Below are positions 46,948-57,045 of a stretch of DNA of 64,000 nt, one piece after another. Both the position numbers and the translations under genes were made by a program. The first letter of the stretch is position 1. Each line of letters opens with the position of its first letter. The notes beneath the pieces were generated by a model that did not search any database, was not told where the DNA came from, and worked only from the letters and a program-made list of their open reading frames with translations. Source of the stretch: Isoetes taiwanensis (taxonomy: Eukaryota; Streptophyta; Lycopodiopsida; Isoetales; Isoetaceae); contig JAJEKV010000001.1 of the NCBI GenBank assembly GCA_021234155.1, positions 29,466,177-29,530,176 of the forward strand, given 5' to 3'.

Positions 46948-49900
46948 GACCCTAAACCTGGCTTAAGGGTCAACCACAAGGAACCAATTTGAGTTTTCAC
47001 TCAGATTGGGGTTAGAACCTCCAGATCACTTAAGGTGATCAGTCTATGCAAGATAATTTCAAAGACAAGTTCAGAAACTTGAAGTTTTATACCTTTCCCA
47101 TTTCCAGAAATTGACACCTTTGCCAAAACAGCTGTGGTGTCAATATGCAGATCAATTTTTTGGGTCAATCACTGTAGACTTGGTAAAAAAAGTTGTAGGT
47201 AACCAATAGTAAAGCTTCTGACCAAGTCAGAAACTTAGTTTATAAGTTATTCGAGCTCAAAGTGCAGTCAAAATTTGGTCAATAGAAGTCAAATCTGAGA
47301 ACAGTGATCAGAGATTGGATTTTTGGAGTTTCCAAACGAGTTTTTGAGAATTTCCAAAGCAAATGTGCTGTAATGATGATAAGGAATATAGGCAAGTGGT
47401 CAGATTTTCATTTGGATAGGCAAAAGTAATTTTTGTGGCTGGATTTGGCAAAATACAGTCAAGAATAGTCAAAACAGAATGCAAAAATTTCTAACTCGAG
47501 TTGTGAGTGGAGTTTTTTGGATTTTTCAAAACATATGGGCTCCAGATGTCTCAAGGATTGATGGCAAATGGGCCAAAAGCAATCAAAAGTGCTAGGGAAT
47601 CTTCTGTAGAATTTTGAACAGACAGAAATTGTAAAGGATCATAACAGAGATAATTTCTTCAAGTAGGCATCAAATTTCATTGATATGGAGGTAAATCAAT
47701 CATAATAATGTTGGATAATAATGCTTCAGTACTTCAAAATCAACTTCAGGTCAATAAATAATTTCAATAGATAATTTCCAACCAAATCTCTTGGGACTTG
47801 TCGGGGGAATACTTTCGAGTCTTCCAAAATCCTTCTAGTCATGCTCAAGAATGATCACGGTAAGATTTATGCGCCACGGGCCTTCAAGAAAATTCTTTTG
47901 TCGAATCCCATGTATTTATCTTAGTTTTCAAATGTTTGCTTAATCTTAGCCTTGATTGATGGGTTTATTCGGTTCCTAAAAGCGGGAAGGTTAAAATAGG
48001 TAGGTTCAGAGGGCTCGGTGCCAAATCCGTGAGATTTGAGGTGGAAGCAGAAATTTAGGGTTCTTGACTGTATTTTCTCAGAAATAGCGCGATACGATTC
48101 CGTATTTTTGCCCGTATATCCATGGAATATGCTGTATTCTTTAATTTTGCAAAGCTAAACCATGGTTTTAAAAGGCCACTTATAGGAAATTGAAGAGATG
48201 GATCACTTTAGCAATGGCAACCCTAATGTTTCTTGGGAATATGCTAAGTCCTTGGGCATAATGATCAAGAATATTCCATAAGGTATACAAGTGGCATGGC
48301 ATAATGGTAAGGAATTACAAAAGGATTTTGGCTAGGGAAATTTGCAAAAAACAAATGTCGTGAGAAGATATAGAGGCAATGGGGGAAATGTGGATGTAAT
48401 AGAGAAAGAGAAATTTGGGCAAAGCAAAATAAAGTATGCAAGGGTAAACAAAAAAGGGGGTATGGGTGTGGGAAAAGTGACTAGAAAATCTCAATGGATA
48501 GAAATAGAATATGAATAATGATTGGATGAGGATGGCTAAGGGATAAAATCAAGCACCATGGGGTCTTCCAAACTTTTTGACTTCCAATCTTCAAAAAATG
48601 TCTTCCAAACTTCATAACCCCGAATCTTCTAGAGCATATTTTTGACTAAGCATTTTGACCTCAAATAAAGTACCTCATGTGAATTTGAACCTTGAGCACT
48701 TGTTGACCTGAAGAATGAACATCTTTTGACCTCCACATCAATATTGAATACCAAGAATCTTCCAAACTTTGACCTAGTCTTTTAAGATAAATTGACCTAG
48801 TTTGAATGCATATACCACAATTAGCATGTTGCCCTTTGGGGGCAACAATGTGCTTCACTTTCGATGGCATATTACTTAGTCTCATCGACACCCTTGGTTG
48901 CAGGTTATGTTGGAGTTAGGAAGCATTAGAATGCTATGAACAGATGTAAATAGAACGAATAGATCTTAATATATATAGAGATACTATAGAGGTTGTTGCC
49001 ACCCAAAAGGTTACTTAAAAAAAAGGGGAAAAATAATAGTAAAGGAGGTCACAGTTGGCAAAACTCTTAGAAACTCTTATTTATTTATCACAAATAGAAA
49101 ACTCCGAGGGAATGTAGAGCAATAGAACTCAAAAAAGAATTTGTTCTTCCATATATTTAGAGTTCTTTGCATTAAAGATGATAATGATATTTGTTGAAAG
49201 GAGTAGAGGCCTTCATATGTTGGTATGGCGAAAGACGGATCTGAATGGCAATGCTTTTCTACTCCACTCATAAACCAATACCGTCCCTCTCAAAGCAATA
49301 TACAACACAGTTACCATCATCGTAGTTTGCAATAAAACTTGCGACTGGCCTCATTTACTTGAAGAACATTATTGGCTCCTTTCCTATATTTGAAATCTGC
49401 ACAAAAGTGCTACAAAGCATTGATATAGAGCACAGACAATAGATCAGTTAATAGCTAACCGTGTTTGCACTAAAAAACATGACAATACTAAAAATTTAAG
49501 CTTCAAATGATCCAAGACCAGTGTTCATATGCAAAGGATCTTCCACATGATAAATATGCTACAATGCCCATGTTGTGTAATAGACTACGTGGTCAATAGG
49601 AACCTTCTAACTTGCTTTATCACCCACATTATATTGCATTACTCTAGTACTCAAAGCTTTAGAGAGATAAATTTTAATGCTAGACCTCTAGCTAAAAGGA
49701 TTTAAAGACATTATGTAAATATAATTGGGGCCGACCAAATTCCGGCTTGTTCCGACCTAGATCGGAGTCGGCCAATGCCGACCCAAAGTCGTTGGGTCAA
49801 AAACGTTCGAAAAAACCTTGCTTATTTGCTTTAGGGCGTAGGTGCCAAAAACATGAAAACGGAGTTCTTTTTTTCTCTTCTCGAAGCTTGTAAATCGCTT

Positions 49901-49985
49901 CTAAGTTCGGGAACTCTCTGTTCCGACCAATAACTTATGCAGGAGAGTCAAATTGTGCCTTCAGCCTTCAGCCTTCAGCCGAAGA
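46948..49985 (-). mobile_element. 3' LTR of the Ty3/gypsy element
   Basis: About 3038 bp, matching 57046-60086 nearly base for base. At the inner end it carries three CCTTCAG units (about 49958-49978). Small differences from the other LTR cluster around 47810-48035 and 49225-49245. Confidence 0.9.
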
Positions 49986-50805
49986 TTCGAGGTGGAAGCA
50001 GAAATTTAGGGTTCTTGGCTGTATTTTCTCAGAAATAGCGCGATACGATTCCGTATTTTTGCCCGTATATCCATGGAATATGCTGTATTCTTTAATTTTG
50101 CAAAGCTAAACCATGGTTTTAAAAGGCCACTTATAGGAAATTGAAGAGATGGATCACTTTAGCAATGGCAACCCTAATTTTTCTTGGGAATATGCTAAGT
50201 CCTTGGGCATAATGATCAAGAATATTCCATAAGGTATACAAGTGGCATGGCATAATGGTAAGGAATTGCAAAAGGATTTTGGCTAGGGAAATTTGCAAAA
50301 AACAAATGTCATAAGAAGTGAGAAGATATAGAGGCAATGGGGGAAATGTGGATGTAATAGAGAAAGAGAAATTTGGGCAAAGCAAAATAAAGTATGCAAG
50401 GGTAAACAAAAAAGGGGGTATGGGTGTGGGAAAAGTGACTAGAAAATCTCAATGGATAGAAATAGAATATGAATAATGATTGGATGAGGATGGCTAAGGG
50501 ATAAAATCAAGCACCATGGGGTCTTCCAAACTTTTTGACTTCCAATCTTCAAAAAATGTCTTCCAAACTTCATAACCCAGAATCTTCTAGAGCATATTTT
50601 TGACTAAGCATTTTGACCTCAAATAAAGTACCTCATGTGAATTTGAACCTTGAGCACTTGTTGACCTGAAGAATGAACATCTTTTGACCTCCACATCAAT
50701 ATTGAATACCAAGAATCTTCCAAACTTTGACCTAGTCTTTTAAGATAAATTGACCTAGTTTGAATGCATAGACCACAATTAGCATGTTGCCCTTTGGGGG
50801 CAACA
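49983..50805 (-). repeat. Extra 823-bp LTR-derived block next to the 3' LTR
   Basis: This block repeats LTR positions 48032-48847 (and 58136-58949 of the other LTR) in the same orientation. It begins at AGATT(C/T)GAGGTGG and ends at GCCCTTTGGGGGCAACA. It has an 8-bp insertion near 50312 and a few substitutions relative to both LTRs. It occupies the place where the polypurine tract should lie, and none is visible there. Confidence 0.85.
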
Positions 50806-50941
50806 TCTCGCCAAAACAAGAAAAAGGCTGGTCCCCTCAGCCATGTGATGTCAAAAAATGAATAACTAGAGGGGTCTTCAACTTTGTGCCAAGGTATCCA
50901 AGTGGAGATATGAGAGTGTGAAATGCAAGTGAAGGTGAAGT

Positions 50942-51062
50942 GAGTATGAATGTGGTGATGGAATAATATGGATAGAAAAAGGTAGAAGTGAGTGTGATAT
51001 GTGAGTATGGATGTGGTGATGGAATAATATGGATAGAAAAAGGTAGAAGTGAGTGTGAGTAT
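50942..51062 (-). repeat. 61-bp tandem duplication in the 3' untranslated part
   Basis: GAGTATGAATGTGGTGATGG at 50942 repeats at 51003 with one change. Two nearly exact units. Confidence 0.85.
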
Positions 51063-51216
51063 GACAAAAAGGTGGTGGAATGATTGTGAATAGAATGAGG
51101 TGAGTGAAAAGAAAGTGAGTGTGGATATGGTGAGGTGGTGATGAACTGGAGATGAGGTGAGTATGCAAGTGCTTAAGGCCTCGCCAAAACAAGAAAATGT
51201 ATGCTCCTTTTTTTAT

Positions 51217-51530
51217 CTTCAAAGGTTGCAGCTCTGCCATGATGGTAAAGATGAATTGCAGAGTGCTTGGGAATGAAAACAAGAATGAGAGGTTTTAAAT
51301 GGTAGGTAGGACTAAATGTGACAGATGAGAAAGATGGAACAAGAGTGCACCTGTCATGGAAACATACAAACCAATTAGCCTCAATTACTTGCAACTCTGC
51401 TAGGATGGTGAAGGTGACTTTGCAGAGTGCTGGTAGAGGTATGAAAAAGGAATAGGGGGCTGAATGGATGGTAGGAATATTTAAAACAGATGAGAAAATG
51501 GAAGAAGGGTGCTCCTGCATATGACACTTG
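51217..51530 (-). repeat. Diverged tandem repeat, about 177-bp unit
   Basis: GCAGCTCTGCCATGATGGTAA near 51228 and GCAACTCTGCTAGGATGGTGA near 51401 open two diverged units, each followed by TTGCAGAGTGCT and ACAGATGAGAAA words. Non-coding. Confidence 0.6.
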
Positions 51531-51720
51531 GTAATTAGCAGTATCAGTCCTGTTCTTGAAATCATGTATACTTTGTCCGGTCAGGTCATTCTAAAAAACA
51601 TGAAACCAATCCTATTAGAGTAATGTGCTCAAAATCAACCTGATCTAGCCTGCTGGAATAAAGGTGCTCAAAAGTCAAACTGATCTAACTACTTTAAACC
51701 TGCTATAAACTTCTAAGCTT

Positions 51721-52775
51721 TTAATGTAAAAAGAGGGACAAGCAAGCATGCTGGTCCCAATACCTTTTCAGGTGCAGGATGTTGATAGGATTTGGCAGTG
51801 GCATCCCTGAAGCAACTTCTTGTAACCAATAAGAATTTGTACCTGCAGGATCCAACACTACAAAGGGTCCTTCCCAAATATTATCAAATTTGCCAGCTGA
51901 ATCCTCCTTTGACTTGTTCCATTTGAGAACAAGCTCTCCTTTCTTAAAGGTGCCTTGTATTTTGTGTGCAGACCTTGAATGCGGCCCGGATCTTTAGCCT
52001 TTTTCAGCAAGTTTGTGTTCTCAGCTTCCATTCTGTACTCATCCAAATGTAACAGGGCATCCAGTCTTTCCTGTAAGGCATGTTCAAAAGGTTAGCACAA
52101 TTTGTGAGCTAACCTCAAGGAAGGTAATTCAAGTTCTACTGGTAGAACTGCTTCTATGCCATAAACCAAATTGAAAGGTGTATGATTTGTAGCTGTTTTG
52201 ATAGTGACTCTATAAGCCCAAAGTGCATCCACTATTTTGATATGCCAATCCCTTTTGTTAATCTCCACTGTTTTCTGCAAGATATTTTTCAACACTTTGT
52301 TCGTAGCTTCAGCTTGTCCATTACCCTGAGGATAATATGAAGAACTCTTGGTGTGCTTGACCTTCAAAATGCTCAACAAATTAGCAATGACTTCATTAAC
52401 AAAGGGGGTACCTCTATCAGAATGTATCTGGAAAGGAATACCAAATCTGGAGCAAACAAATTCATGTAAAAACCTTGCAGTAGTGAGGGCATTAGCTTGC
52501 CTCAAAGGTATTGCCTCTGCCCACTTAGTGAAATAATCTGTAGTCACAATAATATGCTGATGTTGACCTGTAGAAGAAGGGTTAATGGGACCAATATAAT
52601 CTAGTCCCCAGATTTGAAAAGATCCTGGAGATATGATAGGATTCAAGGCAGCTGGCAATAAAATTCTTTTACTAAAAATTTGACATTGATGGTAAGTTTT
52701 TATAACCTCATAGCAATCTCTAAAAATAGTAGGCCAATAATAATGCAGTGGTATCCCCAGCAAAATGTCCTCCAC
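51721..52775 (-). pseudogene. Integrase domain of the Ty3/gypsy element
   Basis: The 227-residue frame (52775-52092) is the integrase core. Residues: zinc-binding region at 1-35, where the paired cysteines are reduced to one (YHQCQ), then Asp59 (GLDYIG), Asp120 (HSDRGTPF) and Glu156 (GNGQAEATNK), a DDX35E triad with the correct 35-residue spacing. After a frameshift near 52090 the C-terminal module continues with FKKGELVLKW and EGPFVVLDPAG, the GPF-type domain, to a stop at 51721. The protein would join the cDNA to the chromosome. The upstream H-x-H half of the zinc finger is in another frame (52720-52800). Confidence 0.85.
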
Positions 52776-53051
52776 AGATACCTTTATGCATCTCTCTAAT
52801 AATCAAGGCAGATTCTTCTTCACTTACACACCTCAGCAAAATTCCATCCCTGTTAACTTTGCATAAAACATTTTTTATCAGCTTGAATTGTCTGCACTTG
52901 TCCTTAAGTCTTCTTTTCTGACTTGGAGTGAGGTTTGGAGAGGTGATTCCATGCTGTAAAAAATCTCTAATAGGTTGCTGCCATCCTCCTGTGGCTTGAT
53001 CTCCTTGAGTTATCTCTAAATGTGCTACAGCAAGTGAAGTGTCAGTAGTAT

Positions 53052-53579
53052 TCAATTCATCTTCATGATCAAAAAATAAGCCCACCTCTGAATCTTTGGT
53101 TTATTAGTTGCTTTACCAAATAGCAATCCCATTGGATTTTGCTTCATATGTACTTGAACTTGGCTTTTCAGAAGTAGGTGCCCTTGCCTATTGATGAGAA
53201 ACATGAGAGCAGCAGCACTTTTTTCTATTCTGGTATATCTTTCTTCAAGGGCAGACCATTGTTTGCTTGCAAAAACTATGGTGTGCTTATCTTGCAAAAT
53301 GGCTAAACCTATAGCCTTTTTAGTAACAGTGATATAAACTTCAAATGGCAGGCTCAAATCTGGTTTTTTTAAAAGAGTAGCTTCACATATGGATAAAATA
53401 AGAAAGTCAAAAGCTTCTTGGCATTCTGAAGTCCATGTGATAGGTATGTGCTTGCTTTCAGATTTAGAAAATTTCCCTATCCTGGTCAACCTAGAGATGG
53501 GACTTAAGATGTGAGCAAAATTTGGAATATACATCCTAAGGAAACTTGTCATACCAATAAAACTCTTAACCTGCTTCAA
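53052..53579 (-). pseudogene. Ty3-type RNase H (gRH), catalytic residues lost
   Basis: This 175-residue frame begins with the RT connection (FIGMTSFLRMYIPNF) and continues into the RNase H that normally follows a Ty3 RT (LPFEVYITVTKKAIG at about 78-91, IVFASKQWSALEERYTRIEK at 101-120). In active enzymes the first motif reads Y-x-D-A-S; here the aspartate is replaced (VYITVT). Glu119 is kept, but the third motif (T-D-H in relatives) reads MKQ. It therefore looks catalytically dead, and the upstream RNase H probably does the work. That pattern is known for Tat/Ogre-type elements. Confidence 0.75.
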
Positions 53580-53593
53580 ATTCTTGGGAGGTA

Positions 53594-54240
53594 CTAATTT
53601 TTTGAGAGCCTCAATTTTATCTTTTGAATACCTTGGCTGGATACTTCATGTCCCAAGAGTTGTCCTTTGGATGCAAAAAAGATGCATTTTTTTGGATTGA
53701 GATTGACTCCTGAAGCCCTGCATAAAGAACAGATTTTTGCAAGTAATTCCACATGATTATTAGAATGAGAACCCAAACAAAGGTCATCTAGATACACTCT
53801 AAATTCTTCAGCAGCCATGGTTTTGAAAATGACATCCATTGCTCTTTGGAAAGTAGCTGGGGCATTCATTAGGCCAAATGACATTCTTTTCATAGCATAA
53901 GTACCCCAGGGAGTGATAAATGAAGTCTTTGGTTGGTCTTCCTCTTTGATGCTAATCTGGTTGAACCCTGAAAAACCATCCAAAAATGAGTACATGTCTT
54001 TCCCTGCAACAGCATATAGAATTTCTTCCAAAAAGGGCAAAGGATAACAGCTTTGTTCAAATCTCGATAATCTATGCAAATTCTCAAAGCTCCATTCTTT
54101 TTTTCCACTGGAACAATGCATGATACCCATTCAGGGTTAATGATTTCTACAATGACACCTGCATCCAACATCTTATGCAATTCATCTTTGATTAGATCTA
54201 AGAGTGAAGCATTTATTCTTCTTAATTTCTGAAAACAGGC
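53594..54240 (-). pseudogene. Reverse transcriptase domain of the Ty3/gypsy element
   Basis: Two overlapping frames (54180-53890 and 54130-53594) carry the RT. VPVEKKNGALRICIDYRDLN comes first; after a one-base shift, SFLDGFSGFNQI (first catalytic Asp), then SFGLMNAPATFQRAMD, then FRVYLDDLCLGS, the active site with two aspartates (Y-L-D-D instead of the commoner Y-V/I-D-D). It ends near LLGHEVSSQGI. Immediately upstream is a linker with DVFAWDYSELIG, typical before Ty3 RT. Frameshifts make this copy inactive. Confidence 0.9.
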
Positions 54241-54544
54241 TTACACCCTTCCTTAATTTTAATTTCAAATTGACATACCTCCTCTTTGATACCAATAAGC
54301 TCAGAATAATCCCAAGCAAACACATCACTTCTCTCTTCAAAGAATTTATTGATCTCTTCCTTGTTTTGTGTGTCAAAAAGATCTCCCACAAACAGAGTTC
54401 TTTGCTGTCCATGCTTGTTGATTATAACTTCATTGATTGCTTTTTCCTGGGATGCATTTATAACTAGTATGGGACAAAGCTCCTTAGCCTCATCCTCATC
54501 GAGATCTTCCTCTGGTATAGCTCCTTCAGATAAATAAGTCATCA

Positions 54545-54915
54545 ATGTGTCTCTGCACAAAGCATCAGCTTCCCAATTCTGCTCCCTTGGGATATGAGTA
54601 ATTTCCCAAGAAGTAAAATGAGCAAGCATTCCCATGACCTGGTTTCTCTGGAGCTCCATATCAGCATTCTTAGCTTGATATTCACCATTAACCTGTCTGC
54701 AGACTAACTGAGAATCCCCATAGATATGTATAATTGAAATATCCATAGCTTTAGCTTCCTGGAGACCTGCAATCAAAGCCTTGTATTCTGCTACATTAGA
54801 AGTTATTTGGGGAAAATTCTTCCTACCTTAGCCAAAAGTTTATTGGCAGTATCTTTTAATATAGCCGCAGATGAAGCTACATTCAATTTCTTTGATATTC
54901 CTCCATCAAACCATA
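54545..54915 (-). pseudogene. Additional RNase H (aRH-like), upstream of RT
   Basis: The domain starts in the gag-protease frame at GCLWFDGGISKK (Asp698 of that frame). After a one-base shift near 54795 it continues NVAEYKALIAGLQEA (catalytic Glu), IHIYGDSQLVCRQV (Asp) and EQNWEADALCRD (Asp). All four acidic residues of an active RNase H are present. The sequence type is that of the extra, archaeal/plant-like RNase H captured by Tat-group elements. Its position between protease and RT is unusual; I expect it after the Ty3-type RNase H. It would degrade the RNA strand during cDNA synthesis. Confidence 0.8.
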
Positions 54916-56998
54916 AACAACCCCTTCTGCCATCTTCAGAGGGTAGTGCACGCTCTCTAATTAAAGGAATCAAATCAATTTTCTTTGTGCTAGGGGTTGC
55001 TAGACTATAAGATCCTAGTGGTTCTTCTATAAGCATTTCTTTGATAAAATGTACCTCTTCATTAAAGCCATAAGAACCATCCTGGTTGTAGATTGTGGCC
55101 ACTTGAGTGCCATTTGAGATGGTGCATCTCCCTTCAGACCAGATTGGCCTAGCATCAACTGTAGCCATCCACCTTCTTCCCAGCAAGAGATCATATATGT
55201 CTGCATCTTCTCCTAAATCTTCAAAAGCAACAACAACAAAATTGGCAGCTACAACAATGCCTTCAGTGTTAACAGGAACCTTGGTCACAATTCCAACTGG
55301 TGCTATCTTAGCATTAGAAAAAGATTTTAACAAAATAGATGACCTTTTATCTATCTCGAGCCCACATTTTTTCATAACATGATAAGGCATGATATTTAAA
55401 GATGAGCCTCCATCCAACAACACATTGGAAAAAGAATAACCTCCTAGAGTAGCTGAGCACATAAATGCACTTGGATCCTCTGCATTTTGGGCCAGGATAA
55501 GATTAGTGGCATTTGCAACACCTACACAAGCCACTGCCTCACTAAAAGTAGTTTGTTGTAATAACTTTTTCCTATAACCAGGTGCAATCTTTAACAATGT
55601 AAATAGGTCCACACTTACTTTGGAATTTTTTAGTAAAGCATCCAACTCATCAAAGTCATGATCTTGCTTACCATATTTTTGTTGGGGAGGTGGAGCTATT
55701 CCTTGAGGGGGGGTTTCCATAACAGGTGGTAGTGGCAGTGCTGATCTCCTAGAATGCTCTGGAACAAACTTGGTAGGCTCAGCAGGTCTGTAGGAATCTC
55801 CCATACTTCTGGTTTGTACCACCATCACTTCTTCAGTCTTTGGCATCTCTGTAGCTTGCACAAACCTTATAGAGCTAGTAGGCTCTGCAAATCTTACATG
55901 AGGAGTTGCCTCAGACTTCTTCTCCCTCTCTTGCTTGGCAAAATATTCTTTAACAGTACATCTAAGGTCAGTATGGCCAATTTCATTGCAAAAAGCACAG
56001 ACTGGACATTCTCTACCAAAGTGACCTTTCTTTTTACATTTAGGACATATTTGCCAATAACAAATGTCAGCTGGATGTGAAGTTCTATTGCAATGGATAC
56101 ATTCAGGGTAAGTTCTACCTGTCCTGCTTGCCTTGAGCTCCACAAGTTGTTTGGTCACTTCTGCTAAAGCTTCAGTCACCTTTGTCAAGTCTGCTTTGAC
56201 TTCTAAAATCTGAGAATCAGCTTCTTCTTTTTTCTTTTCTTTATGCACAGCATAAATAGGAATAGAATGGTGAGATTCATAAGGACCATCAGTGGCATCA
56301 GGGTAAAAGGGATCATGATGAAAGCTATGGTGTTTTTCAGGTAGGATAGAAAACATTTTGGTCAACTCAGTAGTCTTAGCAAAAACTTTGTAGATGGAAT
56401 CAAAACCTTCTGCAGCTTGAATCTTGATAAGCTTCCTGTGAATTTCTGGTCTAGAAGATAAGCCTTTAATAAAGGAGGACACCAAAAAGAGTGTGGGAAT
56501 AGTGACTTGAACTTTCTGGCATCTATTCATGAAGGTACTGAATCTTTCCTTGTACTGGCTCACACTTTCACCTGCATAAATGGAGAAGTTTTGCAACTCA
56601 TTAACAAGGTCTTTAGGAGCAGCACGTTTTCCAAACCTGTCCAAAAACTTGGTGACAAGGTCATCCCAAGAAGTGGTTCCCATGAGCTTCTCATAAGTCA
56701 ACCAAGCACCAGCTTCACTTTCCTCTTTAAAACACTTTTCAAATTGTGATAGCTTGCATCCTTTTTTGAAGTCAAAATCCCTGTAATAATCTTCAAAGAC
56801 TCTTAGAAAAGTATTAGCACTCATGCTGGAATCAAAAGTAGGCAATGGAGTAGGCATATTCAACTCAAACTGATAAGGCAGGCTTTGAAGTAATCCACTT
56901 GCAAAATTAGGGGGAAGAGATCTATCTCTGAAAGGCTCTGAAGTCTCCTGATCTTCCATTGGTTCTTGTTCTGCTGGAAACTTTTGTTTTGGAGCCAT
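54803..56998 (-). CDS. gag-protease polyprotein running into RNase H
   Basis: 731 residues. Gag domain about 60-215 (AGAWLTYEKLMG, YKERFSTFMNRC). A Lys/Glu-rich, possibly helical stretch at 253-290. Three CCHC zinc knuckles: Cys300-Cys313, Cys318-Cys331 and Cys334-Cys347, each C-x2-C-x4-H-x4-C. A Pro-rich linker about 405-445. Aspartic protease about 495-620, with VLLDGGSSLNIM (Asp529; D-G-G in place of D-S/T-G) and LLLGRRWM. Then the first RNase H motif at 694-702. The frame ends by a shift at 54800. The start ATG lies 47 bp from the LTR, so the leader is very short. Gag would coat the RNA; the protease would cleave the polyprotein. Three knuckles is more than the usual one or two. Confidence 0.9.
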   Translation of the reverse strand: MAPKQKFPAEQEPMEDQETSEPFRDRSLPPNFASGLLQSLPYQFELNMPTPLPTFDSSMSANTFLRVFEDYYRDFDFKKGCKLSQFEKCFKEESEAGAWLTYEKLMGTTSWDDLVTKFLDRFGKRAAPKDLVNELQNFSIYAGESVSQYKERFSTFMNRCQKVQVTIPTLFLVSSFIKGLSSRPEIHRKLIKIQAAEGFDSIYKVFAKTTELTKMFSILPEKHHSFHHDPFYPDATDGPYESHHSIPIYAVHKEKKKEEADSQILEVKADLTKVTEALAEVTKQLVELKASRTGRTYPECIHCNRTSHPADICYWQICPKCKKKGHFGRECPVCAFCNEIGHTDLRCTVKEYFAKQEREKKSEATPHVRFAEPTSSIRFVQATEMPKTEEVMVVQTRSMGDSYRPAEPTKFVPEHSRRSALPLPPVMETPPQGIAPPPQQKYGKQDHDFDELDALLKNSKVSVDLFTLLKIAPGYRKKLLQQTTFSEAVACVGVANATNLILAQNAEDPSAFMCSATLGGYSFSNVLLDGGSSLNIMPYHVMKKCGLEIDKRSSILLKSFSNAKIAPVGIVTKVPVNTEGIVVAANFVVVAFEDLGEDADIYDLLLGRRWMATVDARPIWSEGRCTISNGTQVATIYNQDGSYGFNEEVHFIKEMLIEEPLGSYSLATPSTKKIDLIPLIRERALPSEDGRRGCLWFDGGISKKLNVASSAAILKDTANKLLAKVGRIFPK

Positions 56999-57020
56999 GA
57001 GTTCGAAAATCCAGGTAGAG

Positions 57021-57038
57021 ATCTCGGTAGAACCTCCA
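57021..57038 (-). other. Primer-binding site complementary to tRNA-Gln
   Basis: On the minus strand the 18 bases TGGAGGTTCTACCGAGAT pair exactly with the 3' end of plant tRNA-Gln as I recall it (ATCTCGGTAGAACC-TCCA). It lies 7 nt from the LTR end and just before gag, where minus-strand DNA synthesis begins. Confidence 0.75.
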
Positions 57039-57045
57039 AAATATT

